Source of the DNA: an uncultured Bacteroidales bacterium
Lineage (GTDB): Bacteria; Bacteroidota; Bacteroidia; Bacteroidales; Paludibacteraceae
DNA length: 64,000 nt
Assembly: GCA_934728255.1 (NCBI GenBank)
Contig: CAKVEC010000006.1
Location: 1 to 64,000 of the forward strand
Direction of reading: 5' to 3'
The position numbers and the translations under genes are program-made. The notes under the pieces are model-generated. The model was not told the origin of the DNA. It saw nothing but the letters and a program-made list of their open reading frames with translations, and did not search any database. Shown here in pieces: positions 50,157-58,492 of the stretch. Each line of letters begins with the position of its first letter. The stretch's first letter is position 1.

Positions 50157-52715
50157 ATGAACATTAGAGTAAGTAATGTGAATCAGCCGCAGTGGAAGGA
50201 AGTGAATGTTCACGCCAATCTGCCTGAGAATCTGAACAAACTGCAAGAGATTGCCTACAACCTATGGTGGGTATGGAACTCGGACGCAAAGAACCTGTTC
50301 CGCTATATCGACAATGATGCTTGGCATCGCGCACAGTCCAACCCGATTATGTTGCTCAATATCATCAGTTACGAGCGCATGGTCGAACTGAGCAAAGATG
50401 CACACTTTATGAAGCAGTTGGATCAGATCTATGCTGATTTCCGTGAATACATGGATGCTCCCAAGGATGCGTCCAAACCGACTATCGCCTATTTCTCTAT
50501 GGAGTATGGCCTGACACACATCCTGAAGATTTATTCGGGTGGTCTGGGCGTCCTCGCAGGCGACTACCTCAAAGAGGCTTCCGACTGCAATGTGGATATG
50601 ACCGCCATCGGTTTTCTCTATCGCTATGGCTATTTTACCCAAACTCTCTCCCCCGAAGGACAGCAGATTGCCAACTACGAGGCGCAGAATTTCTCCAACC
50701 TGCCTATCACGCAGGTGAAGAACGCCGACGGTACTCCGCTGGTCGTAGAGGTGCCTTATCCCGGACGTGTGGTAAATGCGTACCTTTGGAAAGTGGCAGT
50801 AGGTCGTATCAGCCTCTATCTGCTTGATACCGACAACGAACTGAACTCGGAATGGGACCGTTCTATCACGCACCAACTCTATGGCGGCGACTGGGAGAAC
50901 CGTATCAAACAAGAGATTCTGCTCGGTATCGGTGGCGTGCTTGCCCTCAAGAAACTCGGTATCAAGAAGGATGTATATCATTGTAACGAGGGGCATGCTG
51001 CCCTGATGGGGCTGCAACGCCTTGTTGACCTTGTACAAGAGGATGGTCTGACTTTCAACCAAGCCAAAGAGGTGGTTCGCGCAAGCGGTCTCTACACCTG
51101 CCATACTCCCGTTCCTGCAGGACACGACTACTTCGAGGAGGGCCTCTTCTACAAGTATATGAACGAGTATGCAGGCAAACTCGGTATCGAGTGGCACGAC
51201 CTTATCGGTATGGGGCGTCAGAACCCCGATGACAACAACGAGAAATTCTCGATGTCGGTCTTTGCACTCAATACGTGCCAGGAGGCTAACGGTGTATCGT
51301 GGCTCCATGGCGAGGTAAGCAAGAAAATGTTTGCTCCTGTATGGCCGGGCTATTTCCCCGAAGAACTCCACGTTAGTTATGTTACCAACGGTGTTCATAT
51401 GCCTACATGGGCTGCCAGCGAATGGAAAGCAATCTACAAGGAGAACTTCCCGCTTGAGTGGTGGACCGACCAGTCGAACCCCGAGATGTGGAAAGCCTAC
51501 AACGACATACCTGATGACATTATCTGGGCTACACGTATGAACCTCAAGAACAAACTCATTGATTATATCAAGGAGAAATTCCAAGAGGATTGGATGAAGA
51601 CCCAGGGCGACCCTGCGCGTATCGTGCGTGCGCTCAACGAGATGAACCCCAACAACCTCATCATCGGTTTCGGTCGTCGTTTCGCTACCTACAAGCGTGC
51701 ACACCTGCTGTTTACCGATCTCGACCGTCTTGACAAGTTGGTAAACAACCCCAACTATCCGGTGCAGTTCCTATTCACGGGTAAGGCACACCCTGCAGAC
51801 GGCGGCGGACAAGGGCTGATCAAACGTATCATCGAGATCAGCCGTATGCCGCAATTCCTCGGAAAGATCATCTTCCTGGAGAACTATGATATGCGTCTCG
51901 CTAAACGCTTGATCAGCGGCGTGGATATCTGGCTCAATACGCCTACCCGTCCGCTCGAGGCTTCGGGTACGTCAGGTGAGAAAGCACAGATGAACGGTGT
52001 GTTGAATTTCTCTGTGCTCGATGGTTGGTGGTACGAAGGCTATGTGAAAGGTGCCGGTTGGGCGCTGACCGATAAGCGTACCTATGAGAACCAGGCGCAC
52101 CAAGACCAACTTGATGCGGCTACTATCTACGAGATGCTCGAGAATGAGATTATCCCGATGTACTATGCTAAGAACTCGAAGGGTTACTCTCCCGAGTGGA
52201 TTCAGACTATTAAGAATTCGGTAACAAAGATCACTCCGCGTTTCACTACCAAGCGTATGATGGACGATTACTTTGCTAAGTTCTACAATAAACTCGCAAA
52301 GCGTCATAACCTCTTGCTTGCAGACAACTATAAGACAGCCAAAGAGATTGCTGCTTGGAAAGAGAATATGGTGGCACACTGGGACGAGATTGAGACTGTT
52401 AAGGTTGAGATGCCCGACTTGGATGCACCGAATGTAGGCGAAAAAGTGCGTGTGGCTGTCGAATTGGATACCCACAACCTCAACGATAAGGGCTTGGGCG
52501 TGGAACTCGTTGCTATCCGTACTTCTACCCACAACAACGACAAACTCTACGAGGTAGAGCCGTTGAAGTTGGTTAAAGTAGAGGGGTCGCACTTGTTCTT
52601 CGAGACTACCTACCAGTTCGATTATGCCGGTGGTATGAAGTTCGGTTTGCGTATGTATCCTCAGAACGACCTTCTCCCCCACCGTATGGACTTCTGCTAC
52701 GTCCGCTGGCTGTAA
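50157..52715 (+). CDS. glgP: Alpha-glucan (glycogen) phosphorylase
   Basis: 852 residues, cytoplasmic, GT35 of the short bacterial/archaeal type. Phosphorolyses alpha-1,4-glucan to glucose 1-phosphate. An N-terminal DUF3417-like region (ANLPENLNKLQEIAYNLWWV) precedes the phosphorylase core: IAYFSMEYGLTHILKIYSGG, VYHCNEGHAALMGLQRLV, GFGRRFATYKRAHLLFTD, and the PLP-binding segment LEASGTSGEKAQMNGVLNFS with Lys near residue 608. The last ~90 residues form a beta domain (VRVAVELDTHNLNDKGLGVE). It is monocistronic with its own promoter and terminator. Confidence 0.95.
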   Translation: MNIRVSNVNQPQWKEVNVHANLPENLNKLQEIAYNLWWVWNSDAKNLFRYIDNDAWHRAQSNPIMLLNIISYERMVELSKDAHFMKQLDQIYADFREYMDAPKDASKPTIAYFSMEYGLTHILKIYSGGLGVLAGDYLKEASDCNVDMTAIGFLYRYGYFTQTLSPEGQQIANYEAQNFSNLPITQVKNADGTPLVVEVPYPGRVVNAYLWKVAVGRISLYLLDTDNELNSEWDRSITHQLYGGDWENRIKQEILLGIGGVLALKKLGIKKDVYHCNEGHAALMGLQRLVDLVQEDGLTFNQAKEVVRASGLYTCHTPVPAGHDYFEEGLFYKYMNEYAGKLGIEWHDLIGMGRQNPDDNNEKFSMSVFALNTCQEANGVSWLHGEVSKKMFAPVWPGYFPEELHVSYVTNGVHMPTWAASEWKAIYKENFPLEWWTDQSNPEMWKAYNDIPDDIIWATRMNLKNKLIDYIKEKFQEDWMKTQGDPARIVRALNEMNPNNLIIGFGRRFATYKRAHLLFTDLDRLDKLVNNPNYPVQFLFTGKAHPADGGGQGLIKRIIEISRMPQFLGKIIFLENYDMRLAKRLISGVDIWLNTPTRPLEASGTSGEKAQMNGVLNFSVLDGWWYEGYVKGAGWALTDKRTYENQAHQDQLDAATIYEMLENEIIPMYYAKNSKGYSPEWIQTIKNSVTKITPRFTTKRMMDDYFAKFYNKLAKRHNLLLADNYKTAKEIAAWKENMVAHWDEIETVKVEMPDLDAPNVGEKVRVAVELDTHNLNDKGLGVELVAIRTSTHNNDKLYEVEPLKLVKVEGSHLFFETTYQFDYAGGMKFGLRMYPQNDLLPHRMDFCYVRWL

Positions 52716-52768
52716 TCCTGCAGATACAAAAACACGTTGTTTTTAGACGGCAGTATTGACTGATAAAA

Positions 52769-52809
52769 TAAAAAATCCCGTTGCGCAAGCCGCGCAACGG
52801 GATTTTTTA
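52769..52809. terminator. Bidirectional terminator between glgP and the ATPase gene
   Basis: ATCCCGTTGCGC / GCGCAACGGGAT arms with a short loop, flanked by A-run and T-run on both sides, so it can serve both convergent genes. Confidence 0.92.
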
Positions 52810-52824
52810 TATAAAAGGATTTGT

Positions 52825-54120
52825 TTATTCAATAGGTAAAGCTCCTGCTGCGAATAATGGAACATTTACCATCCAACCTTGATCTATATATGGTTTCATA
52901 CTCAGACGAATACCTTTTAATGCTGGATAAAGGTGTTGAATGAAGTATTTGAATGACTTGGCTTGCACATTATCTTCCGCTTTAATTTCAATGGGAATGA
53001 TACGCTCTTCTGTTTGAATAAGAAAATCTATCTCGCATTCGCTTTTATTACTGATCCAATATGCGATCGGGTATGTCATAAGCAATTGTTGAAGCACGAA
53101 TTGTTCTGTAAAAGCCCCTTTCCATTCGACAAAGATATTATCTCCGATCAACATTTGTCGAACCGGAACCTCTCCCAAACACCCTAACAAACCACAATCC
53201 AACATAAATAGTTTGAATGCCTCCATATCTTCGTATGCACTAAGTGGCATACGCGGTTCTGATACACGCGATACCCGATATAATATACCTGCATCAATGA
53301 GCCATTGAATGGCTAATTCAAAGTCTTTTGCCCGTGCACCATTCTTTAGTACCCCATAAATAAATTTCTTATTCTCCTTACTCAATTGTGCAGGCATACT
53401 GCGTAAAACCATCAAAATCCGTTGCACCTCTTGTGCCGGCGCATGTTTGCTGACATCGTTTTGGTAACCTGTCAATATATTACGTTGAATGCGCCGTACT
53501 GCTGCCAAATCTTGTGTGGCAAAGAAACAAGACACGGCTTCAGGCATACCACCTATATAGTAATATTGTCGCAATAGTTCTTCATATTGGTAGGACAATG
53601 ATTTTAGAATATCCCAATCTTGTTTTGTAATACATTCTGCTTTTATCGATTCGCCTGCGGCTAACAAAAACTCTATAAATGTAAGCGGATAAATATGAAG
53701 TAAATCTACCTTACCGACAGGAAAAGATTGCCCTTGATGCAATGTAATTCCCAATAATGAACCTGCTACTATCACATGTTGTTCCGGAGCTTCTTCGCAA
53801 AAGTATTTTAGAGCCCCTAAACCACGAGGTGCTTCTTGTAATTCATCGAATATAATCAGTGTTTCTCCTGCAGTAATGCGTATCCCTGTTTGTGCTTGCA
53901 GTTGCAACAAAATGCGCGGAATGTTGTAATCGTTGTCAAATAGATTTTGAGCCCATACATCACGATCGAAGTTTACATATACATAATTCTTGTACTCCCT
54001 GTTTCCTAATTCTTTCATCAACCATGTTTTACCTACCTGACGCGCACCTTCCAATATGAGCGGTTTGCGTTGTAAACTATGTTTCCATTCTACCAATTTT
54101 TGATATGCTATCCGTTCCAT
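52825..54120 (-). CDS. AAA-family ATPase with DUF4143 domain
   Basis: 431 residues. The N-terminal AAA_14-type ATPase has Walker A ILEGARQVGKTWLMKEL (~residues 22-38) and Walker B ETLIIFDELQEAPRGLGALK (~83-102). The C-terminal DUF4143 region (~200-400) shows a restriction-endonuclease-like core: WISNKSECEIDFLIQTEER then IIPIEIKAEDNVQ (D ... E-x-K). The family is abundant and often horizontally acquired in Bacteroidota; its role is unsettled. It is visibly more A+T-rich than neighbours and preceded by an array of 33-bp repeats. Confidence 0.9.
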   Translation of the reverse strand: MERIAYQKLVEWKHSLQRKPLILEGARQVGKTWLMKELGNREYKNYVYVNFDRDVWAQNLFDNDYNIPRILLQLQAQTGIRITAGETLIIFDELQEAPRGLGALKYFCEEAPEQHVIVAGSLLGITLHQGQSFPVGKVDLLHIYPLTFIEFLLAAGESIKAECITKQDWDILKSLSYQYEELLRQYYYIGGMPEAVSCFFATQDLAAVRRIQRNILTGYQNDVSKHAPAQEVQRILMVLRSMPAQLSKENKKFIYGVLKNGARAKDFELAIQWLIDAGILYRVSRVSEPRMPLSAYEDMEAFKLFMLDCGLLGCLGEVPVRQMLIGDNIFVEWKGAFTEQFVLQQLLMTYPIAYWISNKSECEIDFLIQTEERIIPIEIKAEDNVQAKSFKYFIQHLYPALKGIRLSMKPYIDQGWMVNVPLFAAGALPIE

Positions 54121-54157
54121 ATTTCCCGATATTATGTGTTGCTGTGATATTTTTGCG

Positions 54158-54189
54158 CAAAGATACTATAAATAAATCGATTATGCAAA
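54158..54189 (-). promoter_or_regulatory. Promoter of the AAA/DUF4143 ATPase gene
   Basis: Minus strand: TTTG (54189-54186), 20 bp, TATCTTTG (54165-54158). Confidence 0.75.
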
Positions 54190-54195
54190 TTGTAT

Positions 54196-54294
54196 TACAT
54201 TTTTTCGAACGATATATTATATTTGTAATACACTTTTTGAGACGATAATATGCTTTGCTGCTACATTTTTTCGGACGATCCTATTTGTTATTAA
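54196..54294. repeat. Three 33-bp direct repeats (iteron-like)
   Basis: Cores TACATTTTTTCGAACGAT (54196), TACACTTTTTGAGACGAT (54229) and TACATTTTTTCGGACGAT (54262) are spaced exactly 33 bp apart. A decayed fourth copy (TAC ... CGAT) fits at 54164. They lie directly upstream of the ATPase promoter. Confidence 0.85.
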
Positions 54295-54324
54295 ATCGGC
54301 ATCGTAGGAATATCCCCATATATC

Positions 54325-54361
54325 AAGGCTGTCTGACAATGCAGATTTGTCAGACAGCCTT
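54325..54361. terminator. Strong hairpin, 14-bp perfect stem
   Basis: AAGGCTGTCTGACA, 9-base loop, TGTCAGACAGCCTT. Terminator-like and similar to the tmRNA and pectinesterase hairpins, though no gene ends here. Confidence 0.55.
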
Positions 54362-54385
54362 AATCAAATTAAGTTGTTACTTTGT

Positions 54386-54432
54386 AAAATATGGTACAGG
54401 TGCAAGACGTCATGGTTTCTGTACCATATTTT
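54386..54432. terminator. Second hairpin, 14-bp stem
   Basis: AAAATATGGTACAG ... CTGTACCATATTTT with a 19-base loop. A/T ends give it terminator character on either strand. The rest of 54295-54552 contains no supportable gene. Confidence 0.5.
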
Positions 54433-54552
54433 TATCATCCACGAATAGTGGTCTTTCGAAATTCATTCTATTAGTATAGTATACTTGCGCTTCATATACC
54501 ATAGGCTGTTGCGTAGATTTAATAGGCAGCAACTATAATTTGCTGTGGGTAT

Positions 54553-54598
54553 AAAAAAACAACAGCGACCGTTTACTTTTTGTAAGCGGTCGCTGTTT
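54553..54598 (-). terminator. Terminator of the ExbB/ExbD operon
   Basis: Minus strand: AACAGCGACCGCTTAC-type stem with GTAAACGGTCGCTGTT, then a T-run (A-run 54553-54559). It lies 48 bp past the last exbD stop. Confidence 0.88.
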
Positions 54599-54645
54599 AT
54601 CTCTTATGATGCTAAAACGCAAATGCGTTGCACCGAAATTTCTTA

Positions 54646-55116
54646 TCAATACGATGTGCGTTGAGTGGCAGCGTAACTGATTTTGAGTGCGTATGCACGG
54701 CGGAGTTCTTGCTTGATGTCGGCAATTACCCCCATACGTGTTTCCTTGTCAGCCTTGATAGAGACGGTCATTAGACCTTGCTCCTGCTCTTTCATAGACG
54801 AACGCTCGTTAATGATATACTCGCCAATCTCTTTGGTCTCAGCAAATGCATCGTCCAACTGGATACGCGTCTCGGCACCATACTGTTTGCGGAACTCTGC
54901 GGTAGGTGTACCTACGTAGATATAACGTACCAACGATTTCTTCTCGAGTTTGGTCAATTCGGTTGCACTTGGTACTGTGAACTGAACCTTGTACGTTACC
55001 TCTTTCATCGAGGTTACGGACATAAAGAAGAACAAAAGCATAAAGATGATATCGGGGAGTGACGACGTGTTCAATGCCGGCATCTCGCGTTTCTCATTTC
55101 TACGTATCTTTGCCAT
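54646..55116 (-). CDS. exbD: ExbD/TolR-family biopolymer transport protein (second copy)
   Basis: 156 residues. One N-terminal membrane helix with the functional Asp: MPALNTSSLPDIIFMLLFFFM-type stretch (SSLPDIIFMLLFFFMSVTSM). The periplasmic domain follows (~45-156). With ExbB it uses the proton gradient to energise TonB and thus SusC-type receptors. Starts 2 bp after the upstream exbD stop. Confidence 0.92.
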   Translation of the reverse strand: MAKIRRNEKREMPALNTSSLPDIIFMLLFFFMSVTSMKEVTYKVQFTVPSATELTKLEKKSLVRYIYVGTPTAEFRKQYGAETRIQLDDAFAETKEIGEYIINERSSMKEQEQGLMTVSIKADKETRMGVIADIKQELRRAYALKISYAATQRTSY

Positions 55117-55118
55117 AA

Positions 55119-55700
55119 TTATTGCCCTCCGTAGTTTTTAGGTTCAGCCTCTGAAATCTTTTGAGGATATACTTTCTGCACTTGCTTCTGTTGTTCCTCG
55201 CTCAGTTCGTTGTAAGAGGTATGGAAATACTTTTGCGCACACTCGTTACGCAACTCGTTGTATGCCGCTACGAGTTCGTTCTGAACGTCAAGGTAAGCCT
55301 GATACTGCGTATCCACATCGTTTTGGACAGAGATCACGTGATCCTTGGTGTAGCGTTGTACACCGATAGGCTCTCCGAAATCTTCCTCCACGAGTTTAGG
55401 CAGGTTCGGCTCATCATTCTCGTTCTTGATGAACTCTTTGGCAGTTTCTCTCAGTTGCTTTACGTCCATCAACTGCCCTTGCACCATCAACTGGTTCGCC
55501 GAGTTGATCTTTACGATCATCAGGTTACGCTTGTTGATATCGGTGTCCTCCACTTTCTGGTCGGGAGGTATAGGAGCCGGCAGACGGCGTGCCAAACCTT
55601 GGTTGACATCCATACTGGTCGTCACCAAGAAGAATATCAGCAGCAAGAAAGAGATATCCGCCATAGAACTGGCATTTATCTGTGGGATTTTCTTTGCCAT
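55119..55700 (-). CDS. exbD: ExbD/TolR-family biopolymer transport protein (first copy)
   Basis: 193 residues, longer than the usual ~140-150. The membrane helix has INASSMADISFLLLIFFLVT with the proton-relay Asp. The periplasmic part contains an extra helical, charged C-terminal segment (DTQYQAYLDVQNELVAAYNE, LSEEQQKQVQKVYPQ) not found in the second copy. The tandem of two different ExbD proteins is common in Bacteroidota TonB clusters. Confidence 0.92.
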   Translation of the reverse strand: MAKKIPQINASSMADISFLLLIFFLVTTSMDVNQGLARRLPAPIPPDQKVEDTDINKRNLMIVKINSANQLMVQGQLMDVKQLRETAKEFIKNENDEPNLPKLVEEDFGEPIGVQRYTKDHVISVQNDVDTQYQAYLDVQNELVAAYNELRNECAQKYFHTSYNELSEEQQKQVQKVYPQKISEAEPKNYGGQ

Positions 55701-55756
55701 AATTAAGTTTTACAAATTTACAATTTACAACTTGACGATTGTATATTGTACCATTC

Positions 55757-56242
55757 TTATTTCAGACGCTTGGTATAGATAATACCCCAAATCATAGTGA
55801 TGATAGTGGCAGCAAACAGGGTGTAGCAGAGATAGATGATTGCATCACTCATCTGTGCCATAGCACCTACGTTGTCTGTACCTTCATAACCGATGATATT
55901 GATTTTTTCGGGGCTGCCAAGGAACCAACAAATGAGTACCAAAGCCACGAACCCTACTACAACAGCAGAGGTCTTGATTGCCTTACGTTTGTCGTATTTG
56001 CAGTTCTTGGCAAACTCGGTAATAACTACACCGAGCGTAACCAAAATAACAATACCCAAAAGGATGTAGCACCAAATAAGGAACAGGTCGGTGAAACGAG
56101 GTATGTTCAGAAAATCTCCTGCCACCTCAAGTGTACCATTCGAGCCGCCTGCGAAGAACATTATCGTAGCGACAATGCCCAACAGCATCAGCACCCAAAG
56201 GGTAATCTTAGGTAATAATTTATAGTTTTTCATATTGCTCAA
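55757..56242 (-). CDS. Small integral membrane protein of the ExbB/ExbD cluster
   Basis: 161 residues with four hydrophobic segments (ITLWVLMLLGIVATIMFFAG, TDLFLIWCYILLGIVILVTL, IKTSAVVVGFVALVLICWFL, AIIYLCYTLFAATIITMIWG). Position between exbB and exbD is where Bacteroidales carry a conserved unknown membrane protein, so it probably belongs to the energy-transducing complex. An internal ATG at 56233 is an alternative start. Confidence 0.8.
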   Translation of the reverse strand: MSNMKNYKLLPKITLWVLMLLGIVATIMFFAGGSNGTLEVAGDFLNIPRFTDLFLIWCYILLGIVILVTLGVVITEFAKNCKYDKRKAIKTSAVVVGFVALVLICWFLGSPEKINIIGYEGTDNVGAMAQMSDAIIYLCYTLFAATIITMIWGIIYTKRLK

Positions 56243-56290
56243 ATTGTTAAAGTGTTAGTTTGTAACTAAGTAGAAAACGCTACAAACGGA

Positions 56291-57124
56291 TTACTTATTC
56301 TTCTGAGCAGCGTCGTATTCCACTACGAGGTCAAGCAGGCTGATAGAACTATCTTCCATCTCGTTTACAAGACCTTCGATGAGGCTGAGGATATAGTTGT
56401 AGAACAACTGAAGAACAATAGCGATGATCAAACCGAGAAGGGTGGTCAACAGAGCGACTTTGATACCGCCGGCAACGACTGTAGCCGAAATATCACCTAC
56501 CTGCTGGATCTTATCAAATGCCTCGATCATACCGATGATGGTTCCCAAGAATCCCAACGACGGAGCGATAGAGATGAAGAGCGAAATCCAAGAGAGGTTC
56601 TTTTCCAGCAAACCGAGTTGAACGCCTCCGTAAGAAGAAACGGTCTTCTCTACCACGTCAATACCCTCATCGTAACGGCTCAGACCTTGGTAGAAAATGC
56701 TTGCTACAGGACCGCGGGTGTTGCGGCAAACATCAAGAGCAGCCTCGATACCACCGTTTTTGAGAGCCTCCTCAATTTTAGCGAGCAGAACTTTAGTATT
56801 GGTTTTCGAGAGCGACAGATAGATAATACGCTCGATGCAGAGTGCCAAACCGAATACCAAACAGAGAAGAGTTGCAGCCATAAAGCCTGCACCACCTTCG
56901 ATAAATTTGGTCTTCAAAGTCTTGTGGAGCGCAACGATACCGCTTTCGCTTTCTTCAGCAACGGGAGCAGCCTCTTCTACAGAGGTGGTCTCAACTGCCT
57001 GTTCGTCAACTTGTTCAGTTGTTGCCTCTGCCTGAGCGGCAACAGTGTCCTCTTGTGCCATAACAGCAGCGCTACCAAAAGTCAGCATTGCCAGCACTGT
57101 AAGGGTTGCAAATACTTTTTTCAT
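56291..57124 (-). CDS. exbB: ExbB/TolQ/MotA-family proton channel protein
   Basis: 277 residues. It begins with a signal-like helix (MKKVFATLTVLAMLTFGSAA) and a Glu/Ala-rich stretch (~25-65), then three membrane helices: GFMAATLLCLVFGLALCIER, WISLFISIAPSLGFLGTIIG and GIKVALLTTLLGLIIAIVLQ, the MotA/TolQ core. It forms the proton channel with ExbD. First gene of the cluster. No clean promoter is seen in the 124-bp gap behind tRNA-Ser, so readthrough from the tRNA is possible. Confidence 0.93.
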   Translation of the reverse strand: MKKVFATLTVLAMLTFGSAAVMAQEDTVAAQAEATTEQVDEQAVETTSVEEAAPVAEESESGIVALHKTLKTKFIEGGAGFMAATLLCLVFGLALCIERIIYLSLSKTNTKVLLAKIEEALKNGGIEAALDVCRNTRGPVASIFYQGLSRYDEGIDVVEKTVSSYGGVQLGLLEKNLSWISLFISIAPSLGFLGTIIGMIEAFDKIQQVGDISATVVAGGIKVALLTTLLGLIIAIVLQLFYNYILSLIEGLVNEMEDSSISLLDLVVEYDAAQKNK

Positions 57125-57248
57125 GAGAGTAATAGTTTATTTTATTTATTATGTTTTTCTTTATATGGTGCAAAGCGGCACACAATACGCCGCTATATAC
57201 CGAACTGCACTTTAATCAATACAATAAAAAGTACACGTTCGTTTTTTG

Positions 57249-57336
57249 CGGAGAGACGGGGATTCGAACCCCGGAAACCCTTTGGGAGTTTACACGCTTT
57301 CCAGGCGTGCCTCTTCAACCACTCGAGCATCTCTCC
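57249..57336 (-). tRNA. tRNA-Ser (anticodon GGA)
   Basis: 88 nt on the minus strand. Acceptor GGAGAGA pairs with TCTCTCC, discriminator G as in serine tRNAs. Anticodon loop CTGGAAA with anticodon GGA. A long variable arm (CTCCCAAAGGGTT-type) and T arm GGGGTTCGAATCCCC confirm class II serine identity. CCA not encoded. Confidence 0.95.
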
Positions 57337-57525
57337 TTTTGTCGGAATGGGCTTACAACATCAAATTATCGCTTCCTATTCCTTTTATTTGACCGCTAAA
57401 TTTTCTTTATGATGTAAGTGCACAGCACAAAGACGCTGCAAAATTACAAAAAATATTTGATACTACAATATAGAATGCGTATTTTTTTGTATTTTTCCCG
57501 CTTTTTGTCGTTCCGCGGCATAGTC

Positions 57526-58287
57526 TTATAATTCAAAAAGTGCTTTTGCATTGGTGGTGGTAATGCGGTCGATGTCGTCAGACGACACCTTATATATATC
57601 CGCCAGCCGCTCTGCTACAAACCGCATCCAGCGGCTCTCGTTGCGTTCGCCGCGATGCGGTACGGGTGCCATATAGGGCGCATCGGTCTCCAGCAGCAGG
57701 CGTTCAAGCGGAGCCACCGACAGGTGTCCGGCTAATTTGCAGTTCTTAAACGTCAGCACACCGCCGATACCGAGGTAATACCCCATATCCAATATCTGTT
57801 TGGCGACCTCGCGACTGCCACTGAAGCAATGAAACACCCCACGCACATCGGGGTACTCCCGCAGGATAGAGAGTGTATCCTCGGTGGCATCACGGCTGTG
57901 AATCATTACCGGCAAATGCAGTTCCTGTGCCCACTGCATTTGCGTGCGCAGAACGATGTGCTGCTGTTCTTTGTAGGTGGTGTCCCAATGATAATCCAAC
58001 CCGATTTCCCCGATGGCAATATAACGGCGGTGCGGATGAAAAAGTTCAGTGTATATCTGCTCCATTTGCGCCTGCCAATCTTCGCCGATATTCTCGGGGT
58101 GCAGCCCCAAAGCGGGGTAAAGGTAGTCGGGATATGCATCTGCTAACTGCCCGATACTCGCTATTGACGAGGCGTCCACACCCGGCACGAGCATACACTC
58201 CACGCCCCCTGCTTTCTGTTCGGCAAGAAAAACGTCAATATCCCCCGCATACTGCGGGTCGTCTATATGGCAATGGGTATCAATCAT
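57526..58287 (-). CDS. tatD: TatD-family metal-dependent deoxyribonuclease
   Basis: 253 residues, cytoplasmic, TIM barrel. Metal ligands lie in MIDTHCHIDDPQYAGD (His/His), IGEIGLDYHW (Glu), VMIHSRDA (His), VFHCFSGS (His) and LLLETDAPYMAP (Asp). The family has DNA exonuclease and D-aminoacyl-tRNA-related activities. Its leader consists of a composite repeat (58292-58371). Confidence 0.94.
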   Translation of the reverse strand: MIDTHCHIDDPQYAGDIDVFLAEQKAGGVECMLVPGVDASSIASIGQLADAYPDYLYPALGLHPENIGEDWQAQMEQIYTELFHPHRRYIAIGEIGLDYHWDTTYKEQQHIVLRTQMQWAQELHLPVMIHSRDATEDTLSILREYPDVRGVFHCFSGSREVAKQILDMGYYLGIGGVLTFKNCKLAGHLSVAPLERLLLETDAPYMAPVPHRGERNESRWMRFVAERLADIYKVSSDDIDRITTTNAKALFEL

Positions 58288-58291
58288 GTTT

Positions 58292-58371
58292 GTTCGCTTC
58301 GCTCACGTTTTTGGCTGCGCGTTGGTGGTTTTACATTTTTGGCTGTGCGTTGGTGGTTCGCTTCGCTCACG
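58292..58371. repeat. Composite repeat upstream of tatD
   Basis: GTTCGCTTCGCTCACG occurs at 58292-58307 and 58356-58371; between them TTTTTGGCTG(C/T)GCGTTGGTGGTT occurs twice (58308-58330, 58336-58358). The two outer copies bracket the two inner copies. Right of it, 58382-58412 shows weak 11-bp periodic AATTAACG/AATTAGCG units. Confidence 0.85.
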
Positions 58372-58454
58372 TATCGGCAATGCAATTAACGATTAATTAG
58401 CGGCAATTAACGGAGGTTTTTTTATGTATCTAACGGGTATTGATGGAGGAGTAC

Positions 58455-58473
58455 CGCGGGCGGGGCGCCCGCG
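58455..58473. repeat. GC-rich palindrome downstream of queA
   Basis: CGCGGGCG, GGG, CGCCCGCG: perfect 8-bp arms, far richer in GC than the surroundings. No U-run; resembles a REP-type element or a rho-independent stem without tail. Confidence 0.55.
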
Positions 58474-58492
58474 TCCCCGATAACGGAAATAA

